Source: Thermocoleostomius sinensis A174
Lineage (GTDB): Bacteria > Cyanobacteriota > Cyanobacteriia > Elainellales > Elainellaceae
Length of the DNA: 64,000 bases
Direction: 5' to 3'
Assembly (NCBI RefSeq): GCF_026802175.1
Contig: NZ_CP113797.1
Location: 3,821,026 to 3,885,025 of the forward strand
How positions within the stretch are numbered: position 1 is the stretch's first letter; the number at the start of each line of letters is the position of its first letter. The position numbers and the translations under genes were made by a program. Positions 35,370-44,970 of the stretch are shown here, piece after piece. The notes beneath the pieces were generated by a model. That model was not told where the DNA came from, ran no database searches, and saw nothing but the letters and a program-made list of their open reading frames with translations.

Positions 35370-37071
35370 ATGCGCGTGCGGCAAGTTTCGGGTTCGGTGG
35401 CGTGGATGGTGGTGTTGTCAGGAAGTTTGATAAGTGCCTTGGCGTTGCCTGGAGAGGCTTCAACTCCACACCAGTTCTCTTCTTCAGACCTCCGTCTTCT
35501 GCAAGAGGGGAGCGAGGGGGGTATGACAGAATCCTTGCTCACCCCACCCCAGCCCTCTCCTGATCGAGGGGAGAAAGTCATCCCAACTGCCACAACGGTT
35601 ACAGAGTGGATTGCCCAAATTGAGGCGTCTATCATTCAGATCACTGGAATCCAAGTTGAGACAACGGCAGCAGGCTTGCAGGTGGTGCTGGAAACGGTGG
35701 ATGGAGCGTTGGAGGTGCCGGAAACCCGATCGATCGGCAATGTCCTACTGGCAGATATTCCCAATGCGGTGATCACTGAAGCGTTCTCACAAGCGAACCC
35801 AATTGCCGGAATTGCGCTGGTAAGTGTCTCCCAATTGCCGGGTGACAGAGTACGCGTTGCCATTACCGGAACGGATGCGCCACCTGTCGCTGAGGTGCGA
35901 TCGGAAGCACAGGGACTCGTGCTGGCGGTGACACTGGGCGAGGCAGGAAATGTTGCAGAAGACGATGCCATTCAAGTAGTGGTGACGGGGAAGCAAGATG
36001 AAGGCTATAACCCATCTAGCGCAACCACCGCAACGCGGACAGATACGCCCCTACGAGATATTCCAGCATCAATTCAAGTGATCCCTCAACAGGTGATCGA
36101 AGATCAAGGCGTTAATCGTCTATCGGATGCCGTGCGAAACAATGCTTCAGGTGTAACCACCTCTAGCAGCTACGCTGGAACTGGACAAGGAGAATTTATT
36201 ATTCGAGGATTCCAGCAAAACTACAACTTTAGAAATGGGTTCCGTTTCGGTAAGTTTGGTTATATTGCCGATCTTTCCGAAGTTGAGCGAATTGAAGTTC
36301 TGCGTGGGCCAGCTTCTATTCTATTTGGGCAGCTACAACCGGGTGGTGTGGTCAATTTGGTGACAGAACAACCGTTGAGCGATCCGACTTACACCCTTCA
36401 ATTTACAGGTGGGCAATTCAGCTTTTACCGTCCAGAACTTGATTTTTCTGGACCGCTGACTGATGACGGGTCGCTGCGCTATCGCCTCAACGCGGTGTAT
36501 CAAAATGCGGGCAGTTTTCGGGATGAGGTCAACTCAGAACGAGTATTTGTGGCTCCGGTTCTTCAGTGGAATATTAGTGAAAATACAACCCTAACGGCTG
36601 ATTTTTCCTATTTGTACAATGATCCCGTCTTCGATCGCAGTCTAGTAGCACTCAGCGACGGTTCTTTGCCCCTACCCATCAATCGTTTCTTGGGCTATCC
36701 GTCGTTAGATGATTACGCTGAAGAACAAGTGCGAGCCAGCTATCAGCTTGAACATCGCTTTAATGAAAACTGGGAGATCCGCAACGCCTTTTCCTTTTCT
36801 TCGATTCTGCGGAGAGTTTCAAGGATTAGGAACTGGATTCGGTTTAGTCTTTGTCGATGAGCAAGAAGGAGAATTGCCCAACAGCAATTTTCAACTTCCT
36901 AGTTATGTTCGGGCTGACGCGGCTCTGTTCTATCGCCGCAACAATTGGCGAGCCGCTATCAACATTCGTAACTTATTTGATGTGGAATATTATGAAACAG
37001 CCCAAAGACGCGATACTGTTTTCCCGGGTGCACCGTTGAGCGTGACGGCTTCTCTCTCCTATACGTTTTAA
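35370..37071 (+). pseudogene. TonB-dependent siderophore receptor with internal deletion and frameshift
   Basis: The first 496 codons encode a signal peptide, an AMIN domain (about 75-195), the TonB box region, the plug (DTPLRDIPASIQVIPQQV, EVLRGPASILFGQLQPGG) and the first barrel strands. After FSFSSILRR, near 36815, the frame changes and sequence jumps to the extreme C-terminus (LPSYVRADAALFYRRNN, INIRNLFDVEYYE, ending SLSYTF). Full receptors of this class have roughly 800-850 residues; the remaining 567 codons imply loss of about 250-300 codons of barrel plus a frameshift. A GC-rich repeat-like insert (near residues 33-70) precedes the AMIN domain. Not functional as encoded. Confidence 0.88.
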
Positions 37072-37099
37072 ATTTTCTCTATTTTTAGAAAATGGCTAC

Positions 37100-38160
37100 A
37101 TGAAACGTTCCTTCGCTTGCTTCACAAAGAGAATGGATTTACGGCTTAATCGTTCCTTTTACCGTCGCCAAGATTGGATAAAGCGATGTCTATTTTTGGT
37201 ACTTACAGTTGCAACGATCGCTTTCATTTCAGCATGTAGCTTTTCCACAAAAATTAGTTCTTCACAATGCAATATCGCTTCAACCGTAGAGCCATCTGCG
37301 GAGGTTCGCATTGTTCAACATGTTTTAGGAGAAGCAGCCATCCCGATTCATCCTCAACGAATTCTGGCGCTGACAGGAACAATGGATTTAGATACGCTTC
37401 TGGCTCTAGGAATAACCCCGATCGCCGCAGGCGTTGATCCGAACTATCATGCTGACCATGGATTCTTTCCACATTTCCAAGGAAAAGCGAATGGTATTCA
37501 ACCACTTTCAGCCTGGCCTCAGATCAATTCAATCTAGAGCAGATCGTGACTCTCAAACCCGATTTAATTTTGGGACAGCAGAGTTACGTTGAACCGATTT
37601 ACAGTCAGCTATCCCACATTGTGCCCACATTTGTTTATGAAAACGCCTCTAGAACTCCAAATTGGCGACTCCTGTTTCGAGACATTGCCGCTGTAATGGA
37701 CAAGTCAGTTGAAGGTGAACAAGTTCTGAATGAGTTAGAGCAACGCATCAGTCAAATCAAAGACGCTTTGAGCAAACTATCTAAGCAACCCAAAATATCT
37801 GTTATTTTTTACTGGACACAAGATCGTAGCACCTACGCCATCTATGGCAAGCGCTCCTTTGGTGGTAGCCTTTTAGAGGAATTAGGATTGCAGCGTCCTC
37901 CTGCCCAACAGTTTGATGCTTATTCGCAAAACGTGAGTGTAGAATTAGCCACTCACGCTGACGGTGACATCATGTTTCTCCTTGATTACAACGAATCTGA
38001 AGAGGTTGAACAACTGCTTGCCAACCCCCTCTGGGGTCAACTCAAAGCAGTACAAAATAATCGAGTCTATTCAGTGAACAACATTTACTGGTACATTCCG
38101 GGTGTACTGGCGGCTCATGCAGTTTTGGATGATATTGAGCGATATGTGTTGAATCAATAA
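37100..38160 (+). pseudogene. Iron-siderophore ABC transporter substrate-binding lipoprotein, frameshifted
   Basis: A FecB/FhuD-type binding protein in two frames. Frame one (145 codons) has a lipoprotein signal ending FISAC and the start of the PeripBP fold (PQRILALTGTMDLDTLLALG). It stops at TAG 37535. From about 37528 the next frame reads FNLEQIVTLKPDLILGQQSY and continues to a normal C-terminus (LAAHAVLDDIERYVLNQ). One missing or extra base near 37525-37532 explains it. It directly follows the broken receptor, so the whole uptake locus is decaying; no permease or ATPase genes follow. A sequencing error cannot be excluded. Confidence 0.85.
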
Positions 38161-38234
38161 CCCTTGGCTATAGACGATCGGGTACAAACAGCAGGGATAG
38201 CATTACAAGCAGAATTGGTTTGATTTCAACCGCC

Positions 38235-39554
38235 TTATTGAGTCACTAGAGCGGCCGCCACCACGATCGCCTGTTCTTTCTGTGGATCTGCCCCTTGGGC
38301 ATACTCCAACGTTACTGGAACCTCAACATCCGGCGTAATGCCCACTCCTTCTAGACGAACACCATTGTCGAGATAGACATCTGTAACAGCCACATACAAC
38401 AAACTGCCGTCTTGCATTAAAAACGGGCTGCCAGCTACTACGGCTCCAGCGGTTTTACTGCCTACTACGGGACCAATTTGAAGCTGCTGAAAGCCATAGG
38501 CTAGAATTTCTTTACCGCTGCGACTGCCTTCATTGACCAACATCACCACAGGTTTTGTCCAAGCCGACTTAGATGTATAGCGATCGCCATTCCGAAGAAT
38601 GCTCGTTAGGTTGAGGCTACGCGGATGATATAGGTTCAAATAATGAGTGCTGGCTCCTCCCCAACCTTCGCGTAAATCAAGTACCAATGCATCCGCCTCT
38701 TTAAGATCACCATACAGCAAATCACGTTGCAATTGCTCGTGGTATTGATCGCCTGCATAGGACCAAATATGTACATAGCCGATCGCTTTGCCATCTTGTT
38801 CAATAATTTGAGTACTGGCAGCCTGCGCTTCCAGAAACATGGTTGTGGCATCAAAGCGTTTGGGGGTTACGGTAATGTTTTCAGGGTCGCGCTCGCTTGA
38901 GCGTCGAATAGTTACTGTGACTGGTTGATCGGCTTTATCAGCAAACGATCGAATCGGGTGAAAGGGTTGTCCATCGACACTAATTATTTCATCGCCAATC
39001 TGTAGCCTTGATGTCATCGCTGGACTTCCATCGAGTAGTGATTTAATGAATACTTTATTATTCAAAACTTCAGTCACAATTCCAATATCGGTATAAATAC
39101 TTTTTCCATCTGGGAGAAATGCAGTCAGTTGTTTCTGTAGTTCAGTCGAACGCGGCAAAAATACACCCAGAAGTTGGTAATAGGCAGGTTCTTCTGGTGT
39201 ATAGAATCGAGTATGTGATGTATTCAATTCAGACAGCATTTGGTTAATCACAACAGCCGCTTGTTCTGGAGACGAAGCTTGTGCCACTTGCGATCGATAC
39301 TTGTTGCGCATGGCTGACCAATCGACGCCATTGAAGTTGGGGTCATAAAACTTTTCATTCACCGTTTGCCAAACTTCCTCAAACACCGCACTGGTAGACG
39401 GTTGGGCTGCGAGTCGGGGTGGACTGATTCCAATCAACACTCCAGCAAACGCCGCAATTAGAAAACTGGCAAACCAAAAATTGACAGATCGCGATCGCAC
39501 TGAATAACGGCGCAAGCAACCGCGAGAAACCCAAGACAGACAACGTTGTAGCAT
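38235..39554 (-). CDS. S41-family peptidase (CtpA-like, tail-specific protease type)
   Basis: About 439 residues from ATG 39554. A membrane anchor near residues 20-45 (VNFWFASFLIAAFAGVLIGI) leads to an extracytoplasmic region with a PDZ domain (GSPAMTSRLQIGDEIISVDG). The catalytic domain shows VLDLREGWGGAS, Ser in NEGSRSGKEILAYG and Lys in GSKTAGAVVAGSP. The start lies one base after the stop of the upstream sensor kinase, so I prefer it to a longer frame inside that gene. Translational coupling suggests a shared job, possibly signalling linked to envelope proteolysis. Not the D1-processing CtpA by length and context. Confidence 0.9.
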   Translation of the reverse strand: MLQRCLSWVSRGCLRRYSVRSRSVNFWFASFLIAAFAGVLIGISPPRLAAQPSTSAVFEEVWQTVNEKFYDPNFNGVDWSAMRNKYRSQVAQASSPEQAAVVINQMLSELNTSHTRFYTPEEPAYYQLLGVFLPRSTELQKQLTAFLPDGKSIYTDIGIVTEVLNNKVFIKSLLDGSPAMTSRLQIGDEIISVDGQPFHPIRSFADKADQPVTVTIRRSSERDPENITVTPKRFDATTMFLEAQAASTQIIEQDGKAIGYVHIWSYAGDQYHEQLQRDLLYGDLKEADALVLDLREGWGGASTHYLNLYHPRSLNLTSILRNGDRYTSKSAWTKPVVMLVNEGSRSGKEILAYGFQQLQIGPVVGSKTAGAVVAGSPFLMQDGSLLYVAVTDVYLDNGVRLEGVGITPDVEVPVTLEYAQGADPQKEQAIVVAAALVTQ

Positions 39555-39555
39555 A

Positions 39556-41079
39556 TCAATTCTTAAAACTCGTATCTTCAAAACCAGCGACGATTGGCAG
39601 TGTAAACCAGAAGGTTGCTCCTTGATGCGGGGCACTGATGACGCCAATTTGCCCCCCGTGTGCTTGAACAATTTGCCGACAAAGATACAGCCCCAGCCCC
39701 AATCCGGGCATATATCGGGCCCGCGACCCTCTAGCATAGAGATCAAACAATCGATCGTGTTGTTCCACTGGAATGCCCACGCCGTTGTCTTGAATGATGC
39801 AACGTAGCCACAAAAACGGCTGAGATGAATTGCGAGCGTCTTTAGTCAGCCCCAACCCTGGCTGCCGCCCTGCATTGGGCTGTCCCCAACTTAGCGGCAC
39901 CACATCAGCCGCTAAGGTTAAACAAATGCCGTTGGGATTGTGCTTTAGTGCATTGCCAATCAGGTTGCTAAATACGCGCCAAAGCTGATGAGTGTCTGCG
40001 TAGACAAGCGGTAACTCTGAGGAGACTTGATTACATAGCTGTACTTCATGACGAGTGAGGGCGTGGTCTAACTCAGCCAACACGGATTCTACTAGCAGAC
40101 TTAATTGCATGGGTTGGCGGTTCAGCGAAACGGTTTGCATCTCGCTGGTGTGGGCTTCTAGAAGCGAATTAATCAGAGTTAACTGCCGATCGCTACCTTC
40201 CAGAAGCCGTTTTAATACAGAGCGATGCACGGCAATGGTAGAGTCAGGACTGTTTAACAGACCCTTCAATACCATGGATGTTCCCATCACAGGTGTGCGC
40301 AAATCATGAGAAACTGAGTGCAGAAATACCTGAAGCTGTCGCTGTGACTCAAATTCCGATCGCTTCAAACGTTCATATAAATACACTGCCAAATTGCAGA
40401 TCAAACAAACCCAGAATAGGTTAGCAAAGTTGCTAATCGAAAACGAGTCGTAAATCGATCGCTCTCCCAGTTGAGTAATTCCTAGCATCGGGTTAACGAT
40501 CAGGGAATAGGCAATGGGCAGCAGTTGAGACAGCAAATGCAATCGCCAGTGTACCGGAATGAGAATCGCCTGAGCTAGCAACACGAATGTATCTGGAAAC
40601 ACTGGAATTTGGAAAACTGTTCCGACTATTTGATCAGTTAGCGTCAAGCTTAGGGAAAAACAGAGAAATATGACTTCCGGATGCTGTCGTAGTCGGGTAC
40701 GCTGCAACATCACGCAACCCAGCAGCAAGCTAGTGGTGATCAGAATGGAAGTGATCAGCGCAATGCCATAGCGTTCTGCCAGGGTAGAATCTTGAAAAAG
40801 CTGAGTAATATCTTGCTCAAACCGCTCTGGATTGGAAAAAATGGCATAAAGGTTAAAGCCTGCCAAGGTCAAGAAACAGGGAATCGCAATCCAGAAGGTT
40901 AAACCGAGGCGATCGATCATAAACTGATGTCGCCAAACCCGATAATCTGCTGTTTCTACTGGAAACAACAGCCGCTTTAACGCTGCGCGCCAGCCTTCTG
41001 AAGGCTTGGATAGAGACAAAGGAGTCCGTCTCGACAAAACGTTTGACAACGGGTTCGATCGCCTAACATGAAAAGACAT
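39556..41079 (-). CDS. Membrane sensor histidine kinase
   Basis: A 507-residue kinase. The N-terminal half has about six hydrophobic segments forming an uncharacterised membrane sensor. The HisKA helix reads FLHSVSHDLRTPVMG with the phospho-accepting His, and the ATPase domain has FSNLIGNALKHNPNG (N box), CIIQDNGVGIPVE (G1) and PGLGLGLYLCRQIV (G2). GAGGA before the ATG at 41079 supports this start over a longer frame. The S41 peptidase gene begins 1 bp after its stop. No cognate response regulator lies adjacent. Confidence 0.93.
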   Translation of the reverse strand: MSFHVRRSNPLSNVLSRRTPLSLSKPSEGWRAALKRLLFPVETADYRVWRHQFMIDRLGLTFWIAIPCFLTLAGFNLYAIFSNPERFEQDITQLFQDSTLAERYGIALITSILITTSLLLGCVMLQRTRLRQHPEVIFLCFSLSLTLTDQIVGTVFQIPVFPDTFVLLAQAILIPVHWRLHLLSQLLPIAYSLIVNPMLGITQLGERSIYDSFSISNFANLFWVCLICNLAVYLYERLKRSEFESQRQLQVFLHSVSHDLRTPVMGTSMVLKGLLNSPDSTIAVHRSVLKRLLEGSDRQLTLINSLLEAHTSEMQTVSLNRQPMQLSLLVESVLAELDHALTRHEVQLCNQVSSELPLVYADTHQLWRVFSNLIGNALKHNPNGICLTLAADVVPLSWGQPNAGRQPGLGLTKDARNSSQPFLWLRCIIQDNGVGIPVEQHDRLFDLYARGSRARYMPGLGLGLYLCRQIVQAHGGQIGVISAPHQGATFWFTLPIVAGFEDTSFKN

Positions 41080-41196
41080 AGCTGTTCCTCGTCGGCCCAT
41101 CAAAACCCTAGTTCAGCCCTATAGGTTACACATCCTCCAATCGGTCATTAGCTATGTTAAGACTCGATTCTTGTTCAACTTCCGTTGCAGCCGCTC

Positions 41197-41499
41197 TTAA
41201 TGAGAATGAAACTTTGGATAAAGCATTGGCTCGATCGGGGTTCCCTGTTGCAAATGCCGCTGAATAATAGCGGGTACTTCGTCGGGATTGACTCGGTTGT
41301 ACCAGATTCTTTCTGGCAATACCAACACCATTGGCCCATTGCCACATTCTCCTAGACATTGAACAGGCACGATCGCTACATCAGGTAACGGTGAGGTTTG
41401 AAACAAAGCGAAAACCTGCCTGGCTCCGGCTTTGCGGCAAGCTTGATGCTGACACACTAAAACTGTGCGACGGACAGGGGGGTCAATGATGTTATTCAC
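41197..41499 (-). CDS. Thioredoxin-like [2Fe-2S] ferredoxin-domain protein
   Basis: One hundred residues. The cluster ligands are Cys in VCQHQACRKAG (two Cys four residues apart) and in QCLGECGNGPMV, the 2Fe-2S thioredoxin-like ferredoxin pattern. Such small proteins transfer electrons or serve cluster carriers; the partner is unknown. A cysteine synthase gene ends just downstream on the same strand, 85 bp away. Intact and of normal length for the family. Confidence 0.88.
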   Translation of the reverse strand: MNNIIDPPVRRTVLVCQHQACRKAGARQVFALFQTSPLPDVAIVPVQCLGECGNGPMVLVLPERIWYNRVNPDEVPAIIQRHLQQGTPIEPMLYPKFHSH

Positions 41500-41583
41500 G
41501 TCTTACCACTAGGAGAATGCGAGCATCTAAGGTCAAGGAAGGCGATCGCTCAGTACCCTCCCTCAGCCCTCCCATTCTAACCA

Positions 41584-42558
41584 TTAGGAAACGGCTAGAC
41601 CTTTTGATGCCAACCACTCTGGATTAAACAACCGCGATTGATATCGAGCACCACCATCACACAGAACCGTAACAATGGTGTGTCCGGGACCAAGTTGCTT
41701 CGCCAAGGCTACGGCGGCTCCGACATTAATACCCACTGACCCGCCCATAAATAAGCCTTCTTTGTTCAGCAGTTGGTAGATAACGCGCAAGGCCTCGCGA
41801 TCATCTACTTGAATCGCATCGTCCACCGGAGCACCTTCCAAATTGGCGGTAATGCGGCTAGTGCCAATCCCTTCAGTAATTGAGCTTCCCTCTGATTTCA
41901 ATTCCCCAGTTTTAAAGTAGTTATATAAAGCACTGCCCATTGGATCGGCTAAAACACAGCGAATATTAGGATTTTTTTCTTTTAAGAACATTGATACGCC
42001 TGCATAGGTGCCGCCAGTGCCAGTAGCGGCCACCCACGCATCAATTTTTCCGTCAGTTTGAGACCAAATTTCGGGTCCGGTGGTTTCATAGTGAGCACGA
42101 CGATTAGCTAAATTGTCGAACTGATTGGCCCAGATCGCATTTTCCATGTCCTCAGCTACTCGACCTGATAGCTTCACATAGTTATTTGGATCGCGATAGG
42201 GAACAGCCGGAACAGGTCGCACTTCTGCACCCAAGGTGCGCAGCATGTCCATTTTTTCCTGTGACTGGGTTTCTGGAATGATAATCAAACACTTGTAACC
42301 CTTGGCGTTGCAGATGTGCGCCAGTCCAATGCCCGTGTTTCCTGCTGTACCTTCGACAACGGTTCCTCCCGGTTTAAGTAGCCCCCGCTCTTCAGCATCT
42401 TTAATAATGTACAACGCTGCCCGATCTTTTACAGAGCCGCCGGGGTTAAGAAATTCAGCCTTGCCCAAAATGTTGCAGCCTGTTTCTTCGCTAAAGCTAT
42501 TGAGCCGAATTAGTGGGGTGTTGCCAACCGTACCAACAAATCCATTCGTAATATCCAT
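41584..42558 (-). CDS. Cysteine synthase A, second paralogue
   Basis: A 324-residue PLP enzyme. Lys44 in NPGGSVKDRAALY binds PLP; GTAGNTG (70-76) and GTGGTYAG match the substrate and phosphate loops. It belongs to a CysK subclass distinct from the other copy in the window (EGTAGNTG in place of EPTSGNTG). It could use a different sulfur donor or serve under other conditions; that cannot be settled here. It lies upstream of and on the same strand as the small ferredoxin gene, so cotranscription is possible. Confidence 0.92.
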   Translation of the reverse strand: MDITNGFVGTVGNTPLIRLNSFSEETGCNILGKAEFLNPGGSVKDRAALYIIKDAEERGLLKPGGTVVEGTAGNTGIGLAHICNAKGYKCLIIIPETQSQEKMDMLRTLGAEVRPVPAVPYRDPNNYVKLSGRVAEDMENAIWANQFDNLANRRAHYETTGPEIWSQTDGKIDAWVAATGTGGTYAGVSMFLKEKNPNIRCVLADPMGSALYNYFKTGELKSEGSSITEGIGTSRITANLEGAPVDDAIQVDDREALRVIYQLLNKEGLFMGGSVGINVGAAVALAKQLGPGHTIVTVLCDGGARYQSRLFNPEWLASKGLAVS

Positions 42559-42653
42559 GCTGTGTTCCTAAGGTCTTTCCTTGCCAAAATTCTAAGGCTT
42601 TGCTTGAACTTCTTTCGTGATGATCTGCAATATGCATTGTAAGCAACAACCGT

Positions 42654-43415
42654 TCAAGGAAATAGCAATTGCCGTCGCCGAGTCGAAGGGGACACTTGTG
42701 ACGGCTCAACCTGCACTACGGCTGTTTCAAGTGGCAGCGATCGTTGCTGGGACTGAAACACATTCACCTGATAAACTTGCTGATTGGTGTAATCAACCCC
42801 AGTCAGCCAACCGCTTTTGGGATGATACGCTCCGGTATCAATATCCAACCAACCCTGTCCAGATGCCAATTCCCCTGGCAATACTCCTGGCAAGGTGAAG
42901 GTAATTGTATGACCTGTGATGATCAATTTGTCAGAGAAGTAGGGTTTTTTGCTGCAATGAAATTCTTCGCGAATCCAACAAAACTCTTGAGTAGTTTGAG
43001 CATGGATCGGTAGCTTAGGATGTAACCCAGCATGAACGAGCCAAATATCTCCAAGGTCAAGATGAGTTGGCAGCGATCGAAACCAACTTAAGCTGTCTAA
43101 TAAGTGTTCAGGGTCATCAAAACTGGCGACGGTGGTGTGCCCACCGCTTTGCAGCCATGCTCTTAGGGCTAGCTCCGAGACTTTGTTATCGGGAAATGCA
43201 TCCAGCAAAAGTTGCTCATGGTTCCCCAACACGCAAGCGTAAGCATTTTCACGGATAAACTGAACCACTTGCGCACTTTTGGGGCCACGATCAATCAAGT
43301 CGCCCACAAAATACACTTGATCGCTGGCATCTACCGCCATAGACTCCAGTAACTGCATCAGTCCGTCGTAGTGGCCATGCACATCACCGACAAAAATTCG
43401 ACGCCCGTTTGTCAC
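42654..43415 (-). CDS. PPP-type metallophosphoesterase (protein serine/threonine phosphatase)
   Basis: A 253-residue phosphatase. The three PPP metal motifs are intact: FVGDVHGHYDG near residues 8-18, FVGDLIDRGP near 36-45 and VLGNHEQLLL near 63-72; later His residues (HAGLHPKLP, ITGHTITF) complete the dinuclear site. It resembles bacterial PrpA/PrpB and ApaH-like enzymes. Protein or diadenosine tetraphosphate substrates are both possible. The gene is alone. Confidence 0.9.
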   Translation of the reverse strand: MTNGRRIFVGDVHGHYDGLMQLLESMAVDASDQVYFVGDLIDRGPKSAQVVQFIRENAYACVLGNHEQLLLDAFPDNKVSELALRAWLQSGGHTTVASFDDPEHLLDSLSWFRSLPTHLDLGDIWLVHAGLHPKLPIHAQTTQEFCWIREEFHCSKKPYFSDKLIITGHTITFTLPGVLPGELASGQGWLDIDTGAYHPKSGWLTGVDYTNQQVYQVNVFQSQQRSLPLETAVVQVEPSQVSPSTRRRQLLFP

Positions 43416-43561
43416 TCAACCCATCCTCAAGCGATGACCGACACTAGATTAAGCTAGTCACTCTACCATAGCTTTCTATCTCCCTTCATGACTGAATTGC
43501 TCACTTGGTTAGTAGCAAAAGCTACGGCGTTGGGCATTCGCTGTTTCGATGTTAGTCAAGT

Positions 43562-44278
43562 CTATTGGCTCAAGGCTCTGAGGAATTGTTGCATCGATGC
43601 CAACAGTCCTCGCCGTCGAGGAGCGGTTCCTTCCAAACTGGATGATTCGGCATTCTCACCGGCTAGCAGTCGATCGAGCGCTTCTCCAACGGGTTTGCTT
43701 GGGGTTTCTGCCAAGAGTTCGTAGGTATCGCCTTTTTCGACCCATACTTGCCACGGGGACGGATAGGCTCGAAATACCGCTGCACCATCCAAGGGACGAA
43801 TGTAATAGCAAGATTCGAAAGTATTCAAAAATCGCTCGCGCAATTGCCGCCCTGCATAGCCAATGCCAATAATGGCAATATCTTCCATGCGTGGGTTCAG
43901 TAACACCACCGATCGATCGAGGGCTTCTTGACACAGTTGTTCAACCGCTTGCACCTCTACCGAAGACGGCTCCACAAACAGCAACATCTCTTCATCGGGC
44001 TGAATTGCTGCATTCATATCGCTAATGCCCCGAATCGCATAGGGTTTCTCGCCCCAATCTCGGCGCGCCAATGCCGCCGCTCCGGCATCGGGAAAATAAA
44101 CCCGGAGTTTATTGCCTAAATCTTCAAAGGCGGGTAAAAATTGCTGAGCCACTGGCATGACTTTCAGCTCTGGAAATAGTAATTCCACTTGCAGCCGACC
44201 CCGGCCATCGGCGATCGCGGCTTTGGTGGATACTTGGGCTTGAGAGATAGCTTCTTCGAGGGATTGGGGGAGAGGCAT
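43562..44278 (-). CDS. DUF1995 family protein
   Basis: A 238-residue protein matching the DUF1995 family of cyanobacteria and plastids: AAIADGRGRLQVELLFPELK near the start and LLNPRMEDIAIIGIGYAGRQ in the middle, ending with a variable tail. Plant relatives have been linked to photosystem assembly (LPA3-like), but no bacterial function is established. No membrane segment is seen. It is followed on the same strand, upstream, by a glycine-zipper membrane protein. Confidence 0.8.
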   Translation of the reverse strand: MPLPQSLEEAISQAQVSTKAAIADGRGRLQVELLFPELKVMPVAQQFLPAFEDLGNKLRVYFPDAGAAALARRDWGEKPYAIRGISDMNAAIQPDEEMLLFVEPSSVEVQAVEQLCQEALDRSVVLLNPRMEDIAIIGIGYAGRQLRERFLNTFESCYYIRPLDGAAVFRAYPSPWQVWVEKGDTYELLAETPSKPVGEALDRLLAGENAESSSLEGTAPRRRGLLASMQQFLRALSQ

Positions 44279-44351
44279 GGGAAAGAAAGGCTAAAAAGAA
44301 TACAGAGATGAGGGAGGAAGGAAAAAGGACAGAGAGAACGGGAGGGAGGAG

Positions 44352-44867
44352 TTATACGCTATTGGGATCAACGTATCCTTGCAGATTTTCGGGTTTGGCT
44401 TGGCGTAAAAGGCTGGTTGCTTTGTTGGTCAAATTGGGAGCGCCTTTGACCACCACAAGATATTTACCTTGTTTGAGGCGATTGCGGTAGGGTAGAGCAT
44501 CGCCACCTCCCAGGGATAACCCGACTCCACCTCCGACAAAAAAGCTGCCCATAGCGCCAGCGATGGCTCCTAGCAACCCGCCAATCATCTGATTGCCAAA
44601 AGCACCTGCCGAAGGAACGAGTTGGTATTGGGTGGAAAGGTTGAACGCTACTCCGGCAATGAACCCGAATGGAATTAACCAAATCGACATGAGTTTGGCT
44701 TGCTTGCGTGCCTGCTGTCCGGGATCAATCAGCCCAAACTCGTCGGCGCTTTTGTACCCTTTGCCGAGAATGCTGACTTGCTCCATTGGCAATTCTGCTT
44801 TTTCAAGGGCAGAGTAGGCGGCTTCGGCTTGAATGCGATCGGGAAAAACAGCAACAACGTAGTTCAT
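44352..44867 (-). CDS. Conserved hypothetical glycine-zipper membrane protein
   Basis: A 171-residue protein with an N-terminal alpha/beta stretch (MNYVVAVFPDRIQAEAAYSA and QVSILGKGY) reminiscent of general-stress GSP17M-like domains. Two hydrophobic Gly/Ala-rich segments follow: about 67-85 (IWLIPFGFIAGVAFNLS) and 95-125 (IGGLLGAIAGAMGSFFVGG). The tail GKYLVVVKGAPNLTNKA is again soluble. Known only as a conserved cyanobacterial protein; function not recognised. Confidence 0.7.
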   Translation of the reverse strand: MNYVVAVFPDRIQAEAAYSALEKAELPMEQVSILGKGYKSADEFGLIDPGQQARKQAKLMSIWLIPFGFIAGVAFNLSTQYQLVPSAGAFGNQMIGGLLGAIAGAMGSFFVGGGVGLSLGGGDALPYRNRLKQGKYLVVVKGAPNLTNKATSLLRQAKPENLQGYVDPNSV

Positions 44868-44970
44868 AGCGAGTGTTGAAGCGGAATCCTAGCTTCAAAG
44901 TCATTCATCTACAAGCTTAACCATACCAGCTATGCTGCCGCTTGTGAGTAGCCCTGCTTGATCCGTCGTT

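Noticed and set aside
35342-35635. Short frames on both strands at the 5' end of the TonB receptor
   Set aside because: They are alternative-frame readings of the receptor's signal peptide and repeat insert.
39555-39746. Longer N-terminus of the S41 peptidase
   Set aside because: The extra 64 codons overlap the histidine kinase gene and lack signal-peptide character; the ATG one base after the kinase stop gives a normal anchor.
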